DNA of 7,093 nucleotides, from contig JAJZNH010000786.1 in the NCBI GenBank assembly GCA_021811745.1, forward strand, positions 1-7,093. Reading direction: 5' to 3'. This document shows positions 5,924 to 7,093 of the stretch, piece after piece. Source of the stretch: Acidobacteriota bacterium (GTDB lineage Bacteria; Acidobacteriota; Terriglobia; Terriglobales; Acidobacteriaceae). Each line of letters begins with the position of its first letter. Position 1 is the first letter of the stretch. Under the pieces are notes generated by a model. It was not told the origin of the DNA. It did not search any database and worked only from the letters and a program-made list of their open reading frames with translations. The position numbers and the translations under genes are program-made.

Positions 5924-7093
5924 ATGCTCTTTCCGGAATGGCTGCATGTGAACTCGCCACAGGGCACGCTTATGGGGATGACCCCGGATGACATCCGGGA
6001 ATACCCCATCATCGACGGAAACACCATCCACGATCCCGATGATTTGAACAAGGTCAAGCGGGTTATCGAGGACACCAAAGAAGATACGGAAATCTTTCCG
6101 CATCTTAACAACTACAACATGGGGACGCAGAGTTGGGACGCCGGGGTAGGCGAAATCCTCAAAGACCCGGACAAGAGCGCAAGGCTGCGCAAGCAGATTC
6201 TTCGCTTTCTTCTGGCGTTCCCGTATTATCGCGGCCTATCACTGGACTTGGAGAGTCTCCCGGACGACGACGACCAGGCATATCTGAGCTTTATCCAGAA
6301 TCTCTACGCGGAATTGCATTCTCACAATCTGCATCTCTATGTAAACGTGCCGACCGCGATCAGCGACAGCGATTTGAAGCAGATCGCCGCGAACTCCGAC
6401 GGCATCGTGCTAATGAACTACGATGAGCACGAGGTGACGAGCGATCCAGGCCCCATCACCGGCCAGAATTGGTTCGTGAACAACCTGCGCCACGTGCTCC
6501 AGGTGGTGCCGAAGCAGAAGATTATCTGTGCTGTGGGCAACTACGGCTATGACTGGGCTCTCTCGATACCTCCGGCGCCCAAGCATGGCCGCTATCAGAG
6601 GCCACAGAAGCCGCGGGTGATCGATACAGAAGACCTTACGGTCGCCGACGCCTGGCAGCGCGCCGCCGACGCAGGGGCCGACCTGGACCTTGATCCGGAC
6701 TCCCTGAATCCGCACTTTGAATATATCGACGAAGACACGAATGAACGCCATGTGGTCTGGTTCCTCGACGGCGTCACGCTACTGAACGAAATGCGCGCCG
6801 CGCGCGAGTTGGGCTTGCAGACCTTCGCCCTGTGGCGTCTGGGCTCCGAAGATAACTCCTTATGGAACGTGTGGGATAAGCCGACGGATCCCAGTTCTCT
6901 GAAGGCGCTGGGGGCAGTTCCGCCCGGTCACGACGTGGACGACCAGGGCGAAGGCGATATTCTGCGCGTGACCGGCCTCCCCAAGCCGGGCAAGCGCACG
7001 GTCGAACTCGACCCCGACGAGCCCGACCCGCGTAAAAAGCTGATCATCAACGAGCACATGACTGTGTATCCGCGAACCTACACAGTGCAATAC
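5924..7093 (+). CDS. GH18-like catalytic domain, downstream fragment, 3' partial
   Basis: The open frame resumes right after the stop (5918 onward); the first ATG is at 5924 but lacks a ribosome binding site at normal distance, and re-initiation there would give a product without a membrane anchor. Using numbering of the uninterrupted gene, GH18-type barrel features are GLSLDLESLP at 228-237 (aligned to the DGxDxDxE signature, with D232 and the acid/base E234 kept, but R227 and S230 at the first two Asp positions), the strand LHLYVNVP near 268, GIVLMNYDEH near 288-297, and KIICAVGNYGYDW near 326-338. Later come HVVWFLDGVTLLNEM and FALWRLGSEDNSLW, typical of the last barrel strands in the acidobacterial fusion proteins. 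The final 60 visible residues (GEGDILRVTGLPKPGKR onward) form a beta-rich linker. The domain may bind or cleave N-acetylglucosamine polymers in the periplasm. Base composition and reading-frame integrity look like a gene under selection. Confidence 0.72.
   Translation, partial: MLFPEWLHVNSPQGTLMGMTPDDIREYPIIDGNTIHDPDDLNKVKRVIEDTKEDTEIFPHLNNYNMGTQSWDAGVGEILKDPDKSARLRKQILRFLLAFPYYRGLSLDLESLPDDDDQAYLSFIQNLYAELHSHNLHLYVNVPTAISDSDLKQIAANSDGIVLMNYDEHEVTSDPGPITGQNWFVNNLRHVLQVVPKQKIICAVGNYGYDWALSIPPAPKHGRYQRPQKPRVIDTEDLTVADAWQRAADAGADLDLDPDSLNPHFEYIDEDTNERHVVWFLDGVTLLNEMRAARELGLQTFALWRLGSEDNSLWNVWDKPTDPSSLKALGAVPPGHDVDDQGEGDILRVTGLPKPGKRTVELDPDEPDPRKKLIINEHMTVYPRTYTVQY

Larger units (their letters stand above)
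5552..7093 (+). pseudogene. GH18-like fusion gene interrupted by an in-frame TAG, 3' end beyond the window
   Basis: Read through the TAG at 5915-5917, this frame encodes 514 positions with no other stop, frameshift or gap before the window edge. The order is: basic N-terminus (1-25), one membrane helix (about 27-44), a Lys/Arg-rich linker (72-90), then a degenerate GH18 (chitinase-type) barrel from about 98 to 450, followed by a beta-rich segment that seems to lead into the next domain. In Acidobacteriota this layout normally belongs to proteins of roughly 1,100 residues that continue into a NodB-type polysaccharide deacetylase and a GT2 glycosyltransferase. That continuation is expected but not visible here. 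The text on both sides of the stop (KEHVH / IDMLFPEWLH) joins as one domain; in relatives as I remember them a Gln or similar residue sits at the stop position. One C-to-T change (CAG to TAG) is enough. Recent inactivation, a sequence error, and readthrough or split expression all remain possible. Confidence 0.75.

Noticed and set aside
5516..6103. 195-codon open frame on the - strand across the interrupted gene
   Set aside because: The + strand frame carries the membrane helix and GH18-like sequence on both sides of the TAG; the - strand product has no family features.

Overview
The window looks like part of a chromosome from an uncultured or cultured member of the Acidobacteriota (class Terriglobia / Acidobacteriia type). 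This is inferred from three things: a GC-rich Gram-negative gene set; the order serS, small membrane protein, LolA-like protein; and, most of all, a protein with an N-terminal membrane anchor and a degenerate GH18 domain, of the kind that in this phylum usually continues into a polysaccharide deacetylase and a family 2 glycosyltransferase. No mobile element, RNA gene, CRISPR array or integrase was seen.

Layout. (1) 1-1367, + strand: the 3' part of a di-haem cytochrome c peroxidase, followed 2 nt later by a membrane-anchored mono-haem protein with a Haem_bd-type domain. Together they look like a periplasmic peroxide / electron-transfer pair. (2) 1428-3951, + strand: seryl-tRNA synthetase (serS), then a small one-span membrane protein of unknown function joined by an ATGA overlap, then a LolA-like secreted protein with a clear signal peptide. 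(3) 3885-5348, - strand: a polytopic GT39/ArnT-like membrane glycosyltransferase that converges on the LolA-like gene. The two coding regions overlap tail to tail by 67 bp. (4) 5349-5551: a divergent intergenic region with a candidate sigma70-type promoter reading rightwards and a possible weak leader hairpin pair. (5) 5552-7093 and beyond, + strand: the GH18-like fusion protein, which runs off the window.

The most important observation is in the last gene. After 121 codons there is an in-frame TAG at 5915-5917. The same frame then continues open for 392 codons to the window edge, and the protein sequence reads on smoothly across the stop. One C-to-T change (CAG Gln to TAG) explains it. The gene is therefore a recent pseudogene, carries a sequencing or assembly error, or is expressed by readthrough or as a split product. 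Nothing in the sequence decides between these.

Working together: regions 1 and 2 are ordinary housekeeping and envelope functions (redox defence, translation, lipoprotein-type envelope transport). Regions 3 to 5 form a head-to-head pair of surface-carbohydrate genes, one a polyprenyl-phosphate-sugar-dependent transferase and the other a polysaccharide-modifying or synthesising enzyme. I did not find a convincing new multi-gene system; the interrupted fusion gene and the convergent overlap are the points worth following up.
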